The notes under the pieces are model-generated. The model was not told the origin of the DNA, searched no databases, and was given only the letters and a program-made list of their open reading frames with translations. From Leptospira abararensis (GTDB lineage Bacteria; Spirochaetota; Leptospiria; Leptospirales; Leptospiraceae), in the NCBI RefSeq assembly GCF_016918735.1, contig NZ_JAFFPR010000050.1, positions 310,001 through 374,000 of the forward strand: a stretch of 64,000 bases of DNA, written 5' to 3'. This document shows, piece after piece, positions 1 through 8,435 of the stretch (its first letter is position 1; the number at the start of each line of letters is the position of its first letter). The position numbers and the translations under genes are program-made.

Positions 1-264
1 GCACTGAGTGAGCTCACAAAACTTCCTGTTCCTACAGAAGTCAATGAAGCATACAATGAATTGGAAATCCGATTTGGTGCCGATTATATCATTCCCAAAC
101 CTTTAGATTCACGTGTTCTTTACCATGTGGCACCCGCAGTGGCAGAAGCTGCCGTGAAAACGGGTGTAAACCAAGTAGAATATCCTGGACGAGAGGCTTA
201 TGTGAAATTTTTGGAATCGATCATGGCCCAACAAAAAGAACCAATCAGCGTTTTGGAAATCTAA
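1..264 (+). CDS. Malic enzyme (oxaloacetate-decarboxylating), C-terminal fragment
   Basis: Frame 1 is open from the first base to a TAA at 262-264, giving the last 87 residues of a protein whose start lies outside the window. The segment FGADYIIPKPLDSRVLYHVA followed by PAVAEAAVKTGV is typical of the C-terminal part of the malic enzyme NAD(P)-binding domain. The family converts malate to pyruvate and CO2 in the cytosol. Catalytic residues lie upstream and cannot be checked, so NAD or NADP preference is unknown. No clear terminator follows; the next gene has its own promoter region about 40 bases downstream. Confidence 0.85.
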   Translation, partial: ALSELTKLPVPTEVNEAYNELEIRFGADYIIPKPLDSRVLYHVAPAVAEAAVKTGVNQVEYPGREAYVKFLESIMAQQKEPISVLEI

Positions 265-294
265 AAAAAATCGTTTTTCCCCTAGAAAAAGTAC

Positions 295-342
295 TTGTCT
301 AAATTTGTGCAACGCACATAACTGTGTTGTGCATTGCACAAA
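295..342 (+). promoter_or_regulatory. Candidate phasin promoter with paired palindromic operators (PhaR-like)
   Basis: Two similar palindromes, TGTGC-AAC-GCACA (306-318) and TTGTGC-ATT-GCACAA (327-341), lie in tandem. They also form one larger inverted repeat: arms 304-318 and 328-342 match at 14 of 15 positions. A possible -35 (TTGTCT, 295-300) and -10 (ATAACT, 318-323) place the operators on and just after the promoter. PhaR regulators of polyhydroxyalkanoate genes in other bacteria bind TGC-N3-GCA type sites in front of phasin genes, so PhaR-like control is a reasonable inference. The regulator is not in this window. Confidence 0.55.
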
Positions 343-366
343 TAGGTGAAAACCAGGAGCTAAATT

Positions 367-738
367 ATGGAAAAACAAATCATGGACATTCTCAACGCAG
401 GTATCGGACTTTTCCAATCAGGAAAAGAAGGTCTTGGGAAAGCAAAAACTCAGTTGGAAACAACTTATAATGAATTAGTATCAAAAGGTGCTTTGGATAA
501 CACGGAAGACTCTGTAAAGATTCGCCAATCCGTTGACAAAATCCTAACAGACATTAAAGAATTCTCTAGTGTTGCTGGAAAAAACTACGATGAAACTCGT
601 TCTAAAATCGTAGAAAACTACAACAAAATTGCTGAAGAAATCAAAGCAAAAATGCCTGAAGGAAAAATTGAATCCGTAAAAGCAAAAATCAATGAAGTTG
701 CGGAATCTATCAAAAAAACAGGTGCTGCAAAAGCATAA
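367..738 (+). CDS. Phasin-like helical protein
   Basis: A 123-residue Lys/Glu-rich, almost wholly helical protein with no signal peptide or membrane segment and many A/I/V heptads. This resembles phasin/PHA granule-associated proteins (PF05597/PF09361 type), which coat storage granules or act as helical chaperones. ATG at 367 follows an AGGAG at 355-359 with good spacing. It stands alone, with its own operator-like promoter and a strong terminator. The palindromes upstream resemble PhaR sites and support a granule-associated role. No PHA synthase is visible here, so storage of PHA is not shown. A generic coiled-coil protein remains possible. Confidence 0.65.
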   Translation: MEKQIMDILNAGIGLFQSGKEGLGKAKTQLETTYNELVSKGALDNTEDSVKIRQSVDKILTDIKEFSSVAGKNYDETRSKIVENYNKIAEEIKAKMPEGKIESVKAKINEVAESIKKTGAAKA

Positions 739-750
739 GTTCACTTTATA

Positions 751-786
751 AAAAAGAGGTCGGGTTTTCCGACCTTTTTCTTTTTT
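751..786 (+). terminator. Rho-independent terminator of the phasin-like gene
   Basis: AGGTCGG (757-763) pairs with CCGACCT (769-775) around a GTTTT loop. An A tract precedes it and a T-rich run follows, 13 bases after the stop codon. Confidence 0.85.
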
Positions 787-1011
787 CTCTTCCTTCTTTC
801 AAACTCTATCTTTTAGATCTTTCTTATCGTCACTTCCGGTTCCATCAAACTCACTCCACTCCCGTCAGATCAAATCGTAATCACTCACTTCACTCTTACC
901 AGATCAACTCATTTCCATCCAATTCCCTTTTTGATTGATGATTGTTTACAAACATTCGTTTGTTTTAGTTTGCAATTGACAGACCATTCTTTTTGATTCA
1001 TTCTGGAACCA

Positions 1012-1848
1012 ATGTTTCGTTCCAGTGTTTTAATCATTTGTTTATTTTTCGTTTTTATCTCTTGTTCCCTAGCTGACCTACGCCCTCCCACCTTACAAAA
1101 TGAAGGTTTGAATCTTAATTTAAAGAAAAAAGGATTGTCGGTAATTACAAGTCCTCCTGTGAAAGAACTCACTCCAGGCAATTGGAAGGAATACAAACAA
1201 ATCCAATTTGTCATCAAAGATGTTTGGCATTCTAAGTTTGTTCGTTTTTTTACACCGATAAGAGAGTCCGAACAACGACTCCGCGTTTATTTGGATTTTG
1301 AAAAAGATGCCATGGAAGTCGAATTTCTCGGTGGTGAGAAAAAAGGCTTCATCCTTGGTCTTGTAAAAAAAGATACTTATCAAATTGCGGCTGACACCGG
1401 TAAGGTTTTTACCGGCGATGATGAAGTTCGCGTTTATTTAGAATCTCTCAGGCTTTATCTCACACTCCCTTGGCGTCTCACCGAATATCCCATCATTCAA
1501 TATGCAGGCCCGGTCCAAAAATTAGGCCAAGATTTCGAAGTGGTTTATTTTACCTCAGTCCAAGCCAATGCTACCCCGGATACAGACCAGTATGTGGGTT
1601 ACTTTGAAAAAACCAGTGGCGCCTTGGAATGGATGGAATTCACCTACCGTGAACTTTTTAGTTTTTACAAAGGGGTTTTGAAGTTTGGGTATTATGAATC
1701 TTGGAACGAGAAACAATACCCAAGAAGGATTACCATTTTAGATCGATTTGAAGATTCTGATTTTGTTCACGAAATCCGAATTGAAAAGATAGAAATTCCG
1801 AAACAACCCATGGAAGAAGAGGATAAGGTTTTGGAGTTAGGCGAGTAG
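1012..1848 (+). CDS. Predicted lipoprotein, unknown function
   Basis: A 278-residue protein starting MFRSSVLIICLFFVFISC, a lipoprotein signal with the loose leptospiral lipobox (F-I-S-C, Cys18). The mature part has alternating hydrophobic/charged stretches suggesting a mostly beta structure, with many Tyr and Phe residues. I do not recognise a domain. It stands alone, between the phasin terminator and the toxin-antitoxin pair. The 273-base gap in front of it holds only the phasin terminator and a pyrimidine-rich stretch. It probably sits in the inner or outer membrane leaflet; nothing in the sequence gives its role. Confidence 0.7.
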   Translation: MFRSSVLIICLFFVFISCSLADLRPPTLQNEGLNLNLKKKGLSVITSPPVKELTPGNWKEYKQIQFVIKDVWHSKFVRFFTPIRESEQRLRVYLDFEKDAMEVEFLGGEKKGFILGLVKKDTYQIAADTGKVFTGDDEVRVYLESLRLYLTLPWRLTEYPIIQYAGPVQKLGQDFEVVYFTSVQANATPDTDQYVGYFEKTSGALEWMEFTYRELFSFYKGVLKFGYYESWNEKQYPRRITILDRFEDSDFVHEIRIEKIEIPKQPMEEEDKVLELGE

Positions 1849-1904
1849 GTAAAATTCCTTAAGGAAACCTGAGCTATAAAAATGCAAATTTCTAGAAAAT
1901 TCGA

Positions 1905-1938
1905 TTGAATCCTTTCTGGTTATTACTTATGTTATAAC
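1905..1938 (+). promoter_or_regulatory. Candidate promoter and operator of the AbrB-Doc pair
   Basis: TTGAAT (1905-1910) and TATGTT (1928-1933) are 17 bases apart. The palindrome GTTATAAC (1931-1938) covers the end of the -10 and touches the antitoxin start codon, a position expected for autorepression by an AbrB-type antitoxin. Another palindrome, TTCCTTAAGGAA, lies at 1855-1866. Confidence 0.35.
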
Positions 1939-1939
1939 T

Positions 1940-2179
1940 ATGGAAAGTTCAGCAGTCAAAAAAACTACGATTCGGGCGATTGGGAATTCATCAGGGGCAA
2001 CGATTCCAAAGGCACTCTTAGAGAAATATAATTTCCATGAAGGGGATACTGTTTTCCTTGTCGAAACGGAAAACGGCATTCTATTGTCTCCCTATGATCC
2101 TGATTTTGAATCGGCCATGGAATTTTACCAAGATGCCTCTAAAAAATTTAGAAATGCGCTAAAAGAATTAGCGAAATGA
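1940..2179 (+). CDS. AbrB/MazE-type antitoxin
   Basis: A 79-residue protein. Residues 7-50 form a SpoVT/AbrB swapped-hairpin DNA-binding domain (TTIRAIGNSSGATIPKALLE, then GDTVFLV). The acidic and basic helical tail (about 52-79) is the usual toxin-binding part. Its stop overlaps the start of the Doc gene by 4 bases (ATGA), so the two are translationally coupled. It is expected to neutralise the Doc toxin and repress the shared promoter. Doc toxins are classically paired with Phd; the AbrB-Doc pairing seen here is a known variant. Function is inferred from the family and the pairing. Confidence 0.88.
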   Translation: MESSAVKKTTIRAIGNSSGATIPKALLEKYNFHEGDTVFLVETENGILLSPYDPDFESAMEFYQDASKKFRNALKELAK

Positions 2180-2568
2180 AAAGAGAACCAAAGTGGTTGA
2201 ATCGAAAAATTGCGGAGGCAATCCATTTAGACCAAATCAAACAACACGGTGGTTCTTTAGGGATTCGAGATATAGGTTTACTTGAATCAGCGCTAGATCG
2301 GCCAAAGAACCAATGGCATTACAAACCTGAGTCTACAATTTTTGAACTGACTGCTTCCCTTGGAATCGGCATCGCTAAAAATCATCCATTTATGGATGGA
2401 AACAAAAGGACTTCCTTTTTGTTGATGTATGTATTTCTTGCCACTAACGGTTTCATTTTAGATACATCAGAGGAAGATGTTGTGAATGCTATGTTAAAAG
2501 TAGCGGATGGTTCCATAAAAGAAAAAGAGCTCGCAGTTTGGCTGAAACAATCATCAAAAGCTAAATAA
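2176..2568 (+). CDS. doc: Doc-type toxin (Fic/Doc family)
   Basis: A 130-residue protein with the core Fic/Doc motif HPFMDGNKR at residues 70-78, matching HxFx(D/N)(A/G)NKR. The length fits Doc (about 125 residues), and it lacks the longer Fic architecture. Doc toxins phosphorylate elongation factor EF-Tu and stop translation; here the same activity is inferred. The motif is complete, so the toxin is probably active. It is translationally coupled to the AbrB-type antitoxin. A hairpin element follows 112 bases after the stop. Confidence 0.9.
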   Translation: MKREPKWLNRKIAEAIHLDQIKQHGGSLGIRDIGLLESALDRPKNQWHYKPESTIFELTASLGIGIAKNHPFMDGNKRTSFLLMYVFLATNGFILDTSEEDVVNAMLKVADGSIKEKELAVWLKQSSKAK

Positions 2569-2625
2569 AATAAGATAACTTTTGAATTATCTAAAAGGAT
2601 AACGATCGTTAGAAGATTTTCTAAT

Positions 2626-2710
2626 GCGAAAGGGATCGTAGCGGAAATCCTGCTTGCAGATTGCAGCGGAGAGCCCGGTCCACCACCGCTCCGGTGGTGG
2701 ATTCGCCCCC
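2626..2710. repeat. Structured intergenic element with strong hairpin
   Basis: The stretch has higher GC than its surroundings. It contains GCGAAAGGGATCGTAGCGGA, then GGAGAGCCCGG, then a perfect 9-bp hairpin CCACCACCG (2680-2688)/CGGTGGTGG (2692-2700) with a 3-base loop, and ends in GCCCCC. It lies between the convergent doc and tonB genes, so it can act as a two-way terminator. The composition and phrase-like parts suggest a dispersed extragenic palindrome, but only one copy is in the window. Confidence 0.5.
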
Positions 2711-2746
2711 AAAAGAAAAAAGATTTTTTTGGAGGTTGGGAAATTT

Positions 2747-3343
2747 TTAATTCAATGTAAATCGAATGGGAACGAGAACTTTTACCGTGATGGCTTTTCC
2801 TTCTAAGATAGAAGGGGAAAAACGTTTTCTACGATAAACTTTGATGGCTTCTTCTTCGAGTCCACCGCCTAACTGCTTTCCTACGGACCGAACTCGTAAC
2901 ACTTCTCCCGTATTTCCAATGATGACTTCTAAAGTCATAGTTCCTGTGAGACCGAGTGCTTTGGCATCAGAAGTATACTCAGGACGGACATTGGGAGATA
3001 AGTCTACAGGTGAGGTAGCACCAGATACAATCGGGTCGGAAGCACCAGCAATTCTTGGGTCTTCTTTTTTCTCTTCTTTTTCTTTGTCGGTAAGATCAAA
3101 GTCTCCATCGGTTGGTTTGGAATCAGTGGATGGTTCTTGGATTTGGACATTGTCAATGAATGCCACTTCTTCCACGAGACTATCCAAACTGTCGGTTTCC
3201 AAATGGGGAGTGAACCAAAAAAGAATGATGACGGCTTGTAAAAATGCAGATACTGCAAGACCTGTTTCGATTCGGTACCGATCGATAAATCGATGGATTC
3301 TTTCTCGTTTGGATCTTCTTGGTGTAACAACTGTTCCGTTCAC
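2747..3343 (-). CDS. tonB: TonB-family energy transducer
   Basis: A 198-residue protein: a basic N-terminus, one membrane segment (about 28-46, with AVSAFLQAVIILFWF), an acidic/proline-containing periplasmic spacer (about 50-120), and a TonB C-terminal domain (about 125-198) with GLTGTMTLEVIIGNTGEV, then EEAIKVYRRKRFSP and VPIRFTLN. TonB carries proton-motive energy from ExbB/ExbD to outer membrane receptors. It is the last gene of the exbB-exbD-exbD-tonB operon and starts one base after the upstream exbD. No TonB-dependent receptor is encoded nearby, so the substrate is unknown. The spacer is short and less Pro-rich than in enterobacterial TonB. Confidence 0.88.
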   Translation of the reverse strand: MNGTVVTPRRSKRERIHRFIDRYRIETGLAVSAFLQAVIILFWFTPHLETDSLDSLVEEVAFIDNVQIQEPSTDSKPTDGDFDLTDKEKEEKKEDPRIAGASDPIVSGATSPVDLSPNVRPEYTSDAKALGLTGTMTLEVIIGNTGEVLRVRSVGKQLGGGLEEEAIKVYRRKRFSPSILEGKAITVKVLVPIRFTLN

Positions 3344-3344
3344 G

Positions 3345-3767
3345 TTACTTGCCTTTTAATCCGCCACCTTGGGTGGTCTTGGTAACGAGGGAGACCTTTA
3401 GGGCCCCAATCTCTCGGAGGGTTTCGAATACACTATCTAATTCTTCGTAAGTCAAATCTTGGTCTGCATGAATTAAAACTTTCAAGTCCGGTGTGGTAGA
3501 AAGTTTAGCACGGATTTCACTCATGGCTTCGTTGAGTTCCATTTTGACTGAGTTGAAATAGACAGTTCTTTTTTCATCAGCAGTTAAGTAAAGATTGGCG
3601 ATCTTTTTGTTTAACTGCTCTCCCCCAGGAACATCTGGGAGATTGATGGGAAGGTCTGGATCCGAATCCAATACGGAGGTTACCATAAAGAACACGAGAA
3701 GTAAGAAGGCAATGTCTGCCATCGAACTTACGGGAACTGAAGGTGCGACTCTCTTTCTTCGTAACAT
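3345..3767 (-). CDS. exbD: ExbD/TolR biopolymer transport protein (second copy)
   Basis: A 140-residue protein with a short cytoplasmic N-terminus, one membrane helix ([18 protein letters not shown], about 16-33) holding the conserved proton-path Asp, and a periplasmic domain ending in [11 protein letters not shown]. It forms the inner membrane motor with ExbB. It lies one base from the first exbD. The two copies differ clearly outside the membrane helix, so this is an old duplication and not a repeat error. Confidence 0.9.
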   Translation of the reverse strand: MLRRKRVAPSVPVSSMADIAFLLLVFFMVTSVLDSDPDLPINLPDVPGGEQLNKKIANLYLTADEKRTVYFNSVKMELNEAMSEIRAKLSTTPDLKVLIHADQDLTYEELDSVFETLREIGALKVSLVTKTTQGGGLKGK

Positions 3768-3768
3768 A

Positions 3769-4188
3769 TTATTTCTTCTTTCTCACTGAGATTTTTTCAA
3801 ATCCACGTAGTTGGATGGCGGATAGTGCATCCAACATCTTTGCATATTTGGTATCACCGGTTGTAACAATGAGTGCTAGTTTGTTTTTAAGATCTGGGAT
3901 TTCCATTTGGTTTAGGTCATCACGAAACTCTTGCAAACTAGTGTATTCTTTGGTTCCGAAAGCCACGTTACGCATTTTATATCTGTCTTGGGTGACCAAA
4001 ATTTCATATACGTTCTTACGTAAAAACGGCTGAGGTTCGGATTGTTTGCGAGGAAGAGAAATGTTAAGTCCTTCCTTTACAAAGAATACGGCAGTGACCA
4101 TAAAAAATACCAAGAGTAAAAAGGCAATATCCGACATGGATGCTGCCGATATCTCCTCTAGTTCTTGTTTTTTCTTTAACTTAATCAT
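3769..4188 (-). CDS. exbD: ExbD/TolR biopolymer transport protein (first copy)
   Basis: A 139-residue ExbD: a basic N-terminus ([12 protein letters not shown]), a membrane helix with the conserved Asp ([20 protein letters not shown], about 18-37) and a periplasmic domain. With ExbB it forms the proton-driven motor that powers TonB. Two consecutive exbD genes suggest a heteromeric ExbD dimer or two partner-specific versions, an inference from the arrangement. It lies 20 bases downstream of exbB. Confidence 0.9.
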   Translation of the reverse strand: MIKLKKKQELEEISAASMSDIAFLLLVFFMVTAVFFVKEGLNISLPRKQSEPQPFLRKNVYEILVTQDRYKMRNVAFGTKEYTSLQEFRDDLNQMEIPDLKNKLALIVTTGDTKYAKMLDALSAIQLRGFEKISVRKKK

Positions 4189-4208
4189 GGTTCGTTACTT
4201 TCCGCTCG

Positions 4209-5048
4209 TTACGCTTTTTTTCCGGCTTTGAGTTTTAGATATTCTTTGTAAATTTTGTTCGCAGCTTCTTCTACTTCAGAAGTAAAAAATCCCACTCGGC
4301 CTTGTAAGTATTGATAGAATGTCATAGCAGGAATCGCAACGATAAGACCAGCAGCAGTTGTGATGAGCGCTTCTTTAATACCACCAGCAACCACTTTCGC
4401 ATTCACTTGGTCAGCGTTTGCAATCGCATCAAAAGCGTTGATCATACCAGATACAGTTCCTAAGAATCCAACGAGAGGTGCAATGGTGGAAACAGCAGAA
4501 AGAACGGTAAGCCCTTTTTCTAAAAGTTTCATAGCCTCACCAGCTTCTCTTTCAATACCGGAAGCAAAGATCTCTGGATCGTTTTGAGAAACTTCCATAC
4601 CATTTTTGATAATATCAGTAATGCGTTGGCCTTCGTTTGCTTTTAAAAATTCTTCTACACCATTCATACCGGATGCTTCAATTGCGTCTTGTAAGTCTTG
4701 GTTGAATCCTTTTCTGACAAGTTTTGCTGTGAAGAAAAAGTAGATCCTTTCTAGAATCACACCAAAAGCAACGATGGAAGAAAGTAGGAGGGGCCACATA
4801 GACCATCCACCAGTCACAAATAAACTTACGAGTCCGATTTCGGATTTCTGTTCTGGTGCTTCTTCCGCAGGAGCTTCTGCTACAGGTGCGGGAGTTTCGG
4901 TCGGAGTTTCCGTTTGTGTGGCTTCAGTTGTTGGCGCCGCAGGTGCTGTTTGTGCTTCGAGTTTTCCTGCAAGAGTAAAGATTGTGATGAGTGCGATCAC
5001 AAAAGACAAAGTGACTTTCGCTTTTGTCTGGTTACATGAGAATTTCAT
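4209..5048 (-). CDS. exbB: ExbB/TolQ/MotA-family proton channel protein
   Basis: About 279 residues from ATG at 5048, preferred because GGAG lies six bases upstream; an ATG at 5060 lacks a ribosome site. It has a cleavable-looking signal ([21 protein letters not shown]), an Ala/Pro/Thr/Glu-rich stretch, then a membrane helix ([18 protein letters not shown]), a cytoplasmic part, and the MotA/TolQ/ExbB core helices with [20 protein letters not shown] and [17 protein letters not shown]. It is the first gene of the operon. The signal peptide plus low-complexity periplasmic extension is the longer ExbB form found in several phyla. Confidence 0.9.
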   Translation of the reverse strand: MKFSCNQTKAKVTLSFVIALITIFTLAGKLEAQTAPAAPTTEATQTETPTETPAPVAEAPAEEAPEQKSEIGLVSLFVTGGWSMWPLLLSSIVAFGVILERIYFFFTAKLVRKGFNQDLQDAIEASGMNGVEEFLKANEGQRITDIIKNGMEVSQNDPEIFASGIEREAGEAMKLLEKGLTVLSAVSTIAPLVGFLGTVSGMINAFDAIANADQVNAKVVAGGIKEALITTAAGLIVAIPAMTFYQYLQGRVGFFTSEVEEAANKIYKEYLKLKAGKKA

Positions 5049-5133
5049 GAATGTCTCCATATCTAATTGATATGTTTCAAATCTAGATGATCCTTGTTAC
5101 AAATAGATTACAGAAGGATGACAAAGAGGGAAT

Positions 5134-5910
5134 TTAGAATGAGGAAAAGATCTCTTTTAGTTTGGGTATCCCTTCTAAAAATAGCGCTGGGCCCGGTTGT
5201 AATATAATGCTTGGGTCCATTTCATAGATTTGGTTTTGCTTTAAGGCAGTTGTATTTTGCCATTCGGGATGGTTTCGCACCCAGTCCCAGTCCATAGCTT
5301 TCCCACACCAAGAACCGACGTAGATGTCTGGATTGGCAACTTTGACGTCTTCGGCCGTTATGATACGGTCTTTGGCCAGTTTTCTGTCTTTTAGATGGGA
5401 AAAACAATCTTCTCCACCCGCAAGTTCAATGGCTTCACTCACCCACTGGATTCCCGTGATGATGGGTTCGTCCCATTCTTGGAAAAAAACTTTGGGTTTG
5501 TGGGTTTGTTTTTCATTCTCGAGTTTCCATTCTGAAATACTCTTTTGCCAACCTTCGATCAAGGATTTGGCTTTTTCCGCCTGACCGACAAGGTTTCCGA
5601 GCATTTGCATATTGGTAAGGATCTCTGGAATGGACCTTTGGTTGAAGATAAGAACATTTAACCCGCGTTCAATGAGGTCTTTGGCAAGTTGGGATTGGAT
5701 GTCGGAAAAACCAATCACGAGGTCTGGTTCGAGGGCTGTAATCTTTTTTAAGTTCCCACTGATAAAGGCAGATACTTTTGTTTTTTCTTCCTTCGCTTGC
5801 GGTGGTCTTTCGGTATAAACAGAAATTCCTACAATTCGTTTTTCTTCCCCTAAGAGATATAACATCTCTGTAGGTTCTTCGGTGAGGCAGATGATTCTTT
5901 CTGGGCCCAA
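5134..5910 (-). CDS. BtuF-like cobalamin/metal-chelate binding protein without signal peptide
   Basis: A 258-residue type III periplasmic-binding fold: RIICLTEEPTEMLYLLGEEK, then VGIS, EPDLVIGF, a long linking helix (about 100-130), and the C-terminal lobe with GGEDCF and NPDIYVGSWCG. This matches BtuF/FhuD-like ABC binding proteins. The mature fold begins at residue 3 with no signal peptide. The start is TTG at 5910, and an in-frame stop six bases upstream excludes a longer N-terminus. No ABC permease or ATPase is adjacent. It is therefore either cytoplasmic, acting as a corrinoid or chelate binder, or has lost its export signal. It starts 3 bases after the KtrA stop, so is co-transcribed with the potassium genes. 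Confidence 0.72.
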   Translation of the reverse strand: MGPERIICLTEEPTEMLYLLGEEKRIVGISVYTERPPQAKEEKTKVSAFISGNLKKITALEPDLVIGFSDIQSQLAKDLIERGLNVLIFNQRSIPEILTNMQMLGNLVGQAEKAKSLIEGWQKSISEWKLENEKQTHKPKVFFQEWDEPIITGIQWVSEAIELAGGEDCFSHLKDRKLAKDRIITAEDVKVANPDIYVGSWCGKAMDWDWVRNHPEWQNTTALKQNQIYEMDPSIILQPGPALFLEGIPKLKEIFSSF

Positions 5911-5913
5911 AAT

Positions 5914-6609
5914 TTAAGTTTCCAAAAACTTTGTGAGGTCAGTTTGTGAACCGAATAGAACCACCACATCCTCCTCACGAAGTACAGTGTTTCCATGGGG
6001 GATTCCTAAAATTTTTTCCGCCTTAGAATCGGAGGCTCTTTTGGCTTCTTTGTTTGTGATGGGACGTTTGATGGTAATTACATTGATATTGTACTTGTGA
6101 CGTAAATCAGCTTCTGCAATGGTTTTGTTGATGTATCGTTTAGGAACTGTGACTTCCACCACACTATAATCATCGGAGAGTAAAAAACTAGAACGCATTC
6201 CTGAAAAGGATAAGGTTTCGGCCATACTCCTTGCGGCCCTTTCTTCTGGGTTAAAAAGATCTTTGATTCCCAGTAGTTCCAAAACCTTCATTTGTAATGG
6301 AGTTTGGTAACGAGCGTAAATATTTTTGACACCACATTTTTTTAAACTATCGGCACAGATAATAGAGGTTTCAAAATCATCGGCAAGGGCAATCACAGCA
6401 TAATCCACATCAGCAATTCCCTGAGAGCGTAATGCATGTTCATCGGTCGCATCCAGAGCCACTGCAATAGTCACAGAATCTTTTATGGAGTCGATGATCA
6501 CCGGATCTTTATCAATGGCAATGACTTCGTGCCCATCTTCAAATAGATATTGAACAAACAACTTTCCAAAACTTCCAATGCCGATGACTGCTATTTTTTT
6601 TCTTTGCAT
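5914..6609 (-). CDS. KtrA/TrkA-type potassium uptake regulatory subunit
   Basis: A 231-residue cytoplasmic RCK protein. The N-terminal Rossmann half has IAVIGIGSFGKLFVQYLFED (GxGxFG nucleotide site) followed by AIDKD; the C-terminal RCK_C half (about 145-231) ends ADLRHKYNINVITIKRP...VLREEDVVVLFGSQTDL. Such subunits bind NAD(H)/ATP/ADP and gate the TrkH/KtrB channel. Its size, with a single RCK unit, fits KtrA better than the doubled TrkA. It follows the channel gene by 8 bases. Confidence 0.92.
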   Translation of the reverse strand: MQRKKIAVIGIGSFGKLFVQYLFEDGHEVIAIDKDPVIIDSIKDSVTIAVALDATDEHALRSQGIADVDYAVIALADDFETSIICADSLKKCGVKNIYARYQTPLQMKVLELLGIKDLFNPEERAARSMAETLSFSGMRSSFLLSDDYSVVEVTVPKRYINKTIAEADLRHKYNINVITIKRPITNKEAKRASDSKAEKILGIPHGNTVLREEDVVVLFGSQTDLTKFLET

Positions 6610-6617
6610 ACCAAACT

Positions 6618-8435
6618 TTAACCTACAACCACATATTCTTTCGGATATTCATACGAGACATGGGTTACTTTTTTCGAAAGCGCTACCAGTAGTGTCAAAA
6701 TTCCTACCCGTCCCACAAACATAACAATACAGATGATGATTTTACCATAATCACTTAAGTGAGGAGTGAGGCTTCGTGTCAAACCCACTGTTCCAAAAGC
6801 AGACACCACTTCAAAACACAAATCAATAAAGTTAGCATTTTCAGTGAGTAACAAACAAAAAATGGCGGTAAAAATTACAAACAAAGATAAAACAATGGTC
6901 GCACTGGCCCTTGCGATCGAGGAGTTAGCTATGGTTCGGTGGTCAATTTCCATTCTCTCTTTTCCACGGATTTGGTTTGTGATATTGAGTAGTGAAATCG
7001 CAAAGGTAGTGGTTTTGATTCCTCCCCCCGTAGAAACAGGAGAGGCTCCCACCCACATTAGAAAAAAGGAAATGAAGGTGATGGGAAATCCCATTTGGTT
7101 TAATTCCAAAGTATTAAATCCAGCAGTTCTTGTGGTTACGGAATAAAACAGTGAATGAAATATTTGTTCTGATTTTGTGAGACCTTTTAAACTAGAATTT
7201 CCTTCTAATAAATAATAGGAAACCCATCCGAATAACAGAAGTGAGCCGGTCGTCCAAAATACTAATTTGGAAGTTACCGACCATCGGAATTTAAAATCAA
7301 AAGGATTAGATAACCTAGTTCGAATTTGGAATAAAACCGGAAACCCAAGTCCACCCAGAATGATGAGAAACATAATGACAGATAAAAAACCTTCAGAATG
7401 TTTGAAGGCTTCTGTGGCCAATCCATTGGGTAACAAACTAAAACCTGCATTACAAAATGCAGAAATGGAATGAAAGATAGAATAGTAAATTTTTTCGGAC
7501 AAGGCAATAGGGAAGTGAGATGGAAAACTATAAAATAAAAAAACGGCTCCAATCGATTCTATCACCAAAGTTTGCAAAGTGATTTGTTTTAAAATTTCTT
7601 TGGCACGGCCCATAGTTTCTTCGGAAAGTAAGTCTTTAATCATCATGGTATCACTCACGGAAACTTTGCCCGCAAGGAAGATGGAAAAAAAACTAGTTAA
7701 GGTCATAAGACCCAGTCCTCCCACTTGGATGAGAAGGAGAACTACCAGTTGGCCGGTTAGAGTGAACTGAGTTGAAAGGTCAACTGTGGAAAGCCCTGTC
7801 ACACAAGTGGCGCTTATGGTTGTGAATATGAGATCAATGGATTTAACTGCACCGTTTGTGGACTTTGGAAAATGTAAAAAACAGACTCCGAGTAAAATGA
7901 TGAATGCAAAAGAAGAAACAAAAACAATCGAAGGATTTAATTTTTTAGAATCCTGAATTCGGGAAAGTCGAAAGAAATGAGCCAAATTGGAAAATAAAAA
8001 TAGAATTTGATTCACTGATAAAAAGATAAGAGTGGTATCTTCTCCAGAAATATGATATGATTTTAGGATCGAAACTATATTCTTTTCATAAATAAATTCT
8101 AATCCTAACATCGATAAAATGATAAGCTCTATTTTATGAAGGGATACGTAATCCCTCCATCGTTTGTTTGTGAAGACCAAGTGAATGGATTCGTATAAAA
8201 TAAAAAATGTTACCAGTGATCGAATGGAGATAGTTACGTAAGGTTTCCATTCTTCTGGATAATAAAATCCAAAATCTAGAATCAAAATGGCTACTGATAA
8301 AAATCCAAATAGAATATAAAACGCCCTTCCTATCGAACGAAGGTGTTCCATATAGAAATTTCGAATTTCAAATCTTTGAACTTGTAGATAGAGGAAAAAA
8401 TGTTGGAGAGAAACGAAGAATCGTTTGAACTTCAA
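6618..8435 (-). CDS. TrkH/KtrB-type potassium transporter membrane subunit
   Basis: A 605-residue membrane protein with the four pore loops of the TrkH/Ktr family: TISATCVTGLSTVD, SAFCNAGFSLLPNG, SVTTRTAGFNTLEL and SAFGTVGLTRSLTP, each with the selectivity-filter Gly. Family members are about 450-480 residues. The extra 130-150 residues at the N-terminus contain about four additional hydrophobic helices, a fusion to an extra membrane module also found in longer TrkH homologues. It moves K+ inward with Na+ or H+ and pairs with the RCK gene just downstream. Its start overlaps the previous gene by 4 bases. Confidence 0.92.
   Translation of the reverse strand: MKFKRFFVSLQHFFLYLQVQRFEIRNFYMEHLRSIGRAFYILFGFLSVAILILDFGFYYPEEWKPYVTISIRSLVTFFILYESIHLVFTNKRWRDYVSLHKIELIILSMLGLEFIYEKNIVSILKSYHISGEDTTLIFLSVNQILFLFSNLAHFFRLSRIQDSKKLNPSIVFVSSFAFIILLGVCFLHFPKSTNGAVKSIDLIFTTISATCVTGLSTVDLSTQFTLTGQLVVLLLIQVGGLGLMTLTSFFSIFLAGKVSVSDTMMIKDLLSEETMGRAKEILKQITLQTLVIESIGAVFLFYSFPSHFPIALSEKIYYSIFHSISAFCNAGFSLLPNGLATEAFKHSEGFLSVIMFLIILGGLGFPVLFQIRTRLSNPFDFKFRWSVTSKLVFWTTGSLLLFGWVSYYLLEGNSSLKGLTKSEQIFHSLFYSVTTRTAGFNTLELNQMGFPITFISFFLMWVGASPVSTGGGIKTTTFAISLLNITNQIRGKERMEIDHRTIANSSIARASATIVLSLFVIFTAIFCLLLTENANFIDLCFEVVSAFGTVGLTRSLTPHLSDYGKIIICIVMFVGRVGILTLLVALSKKVTHVSYEYPKEYVVVG

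Noticed and set aside
2841..3359. Open frame opposite tonB
   Set aside because: It is antisense to a clear TonB and shows only serine-rich shadow sequence.
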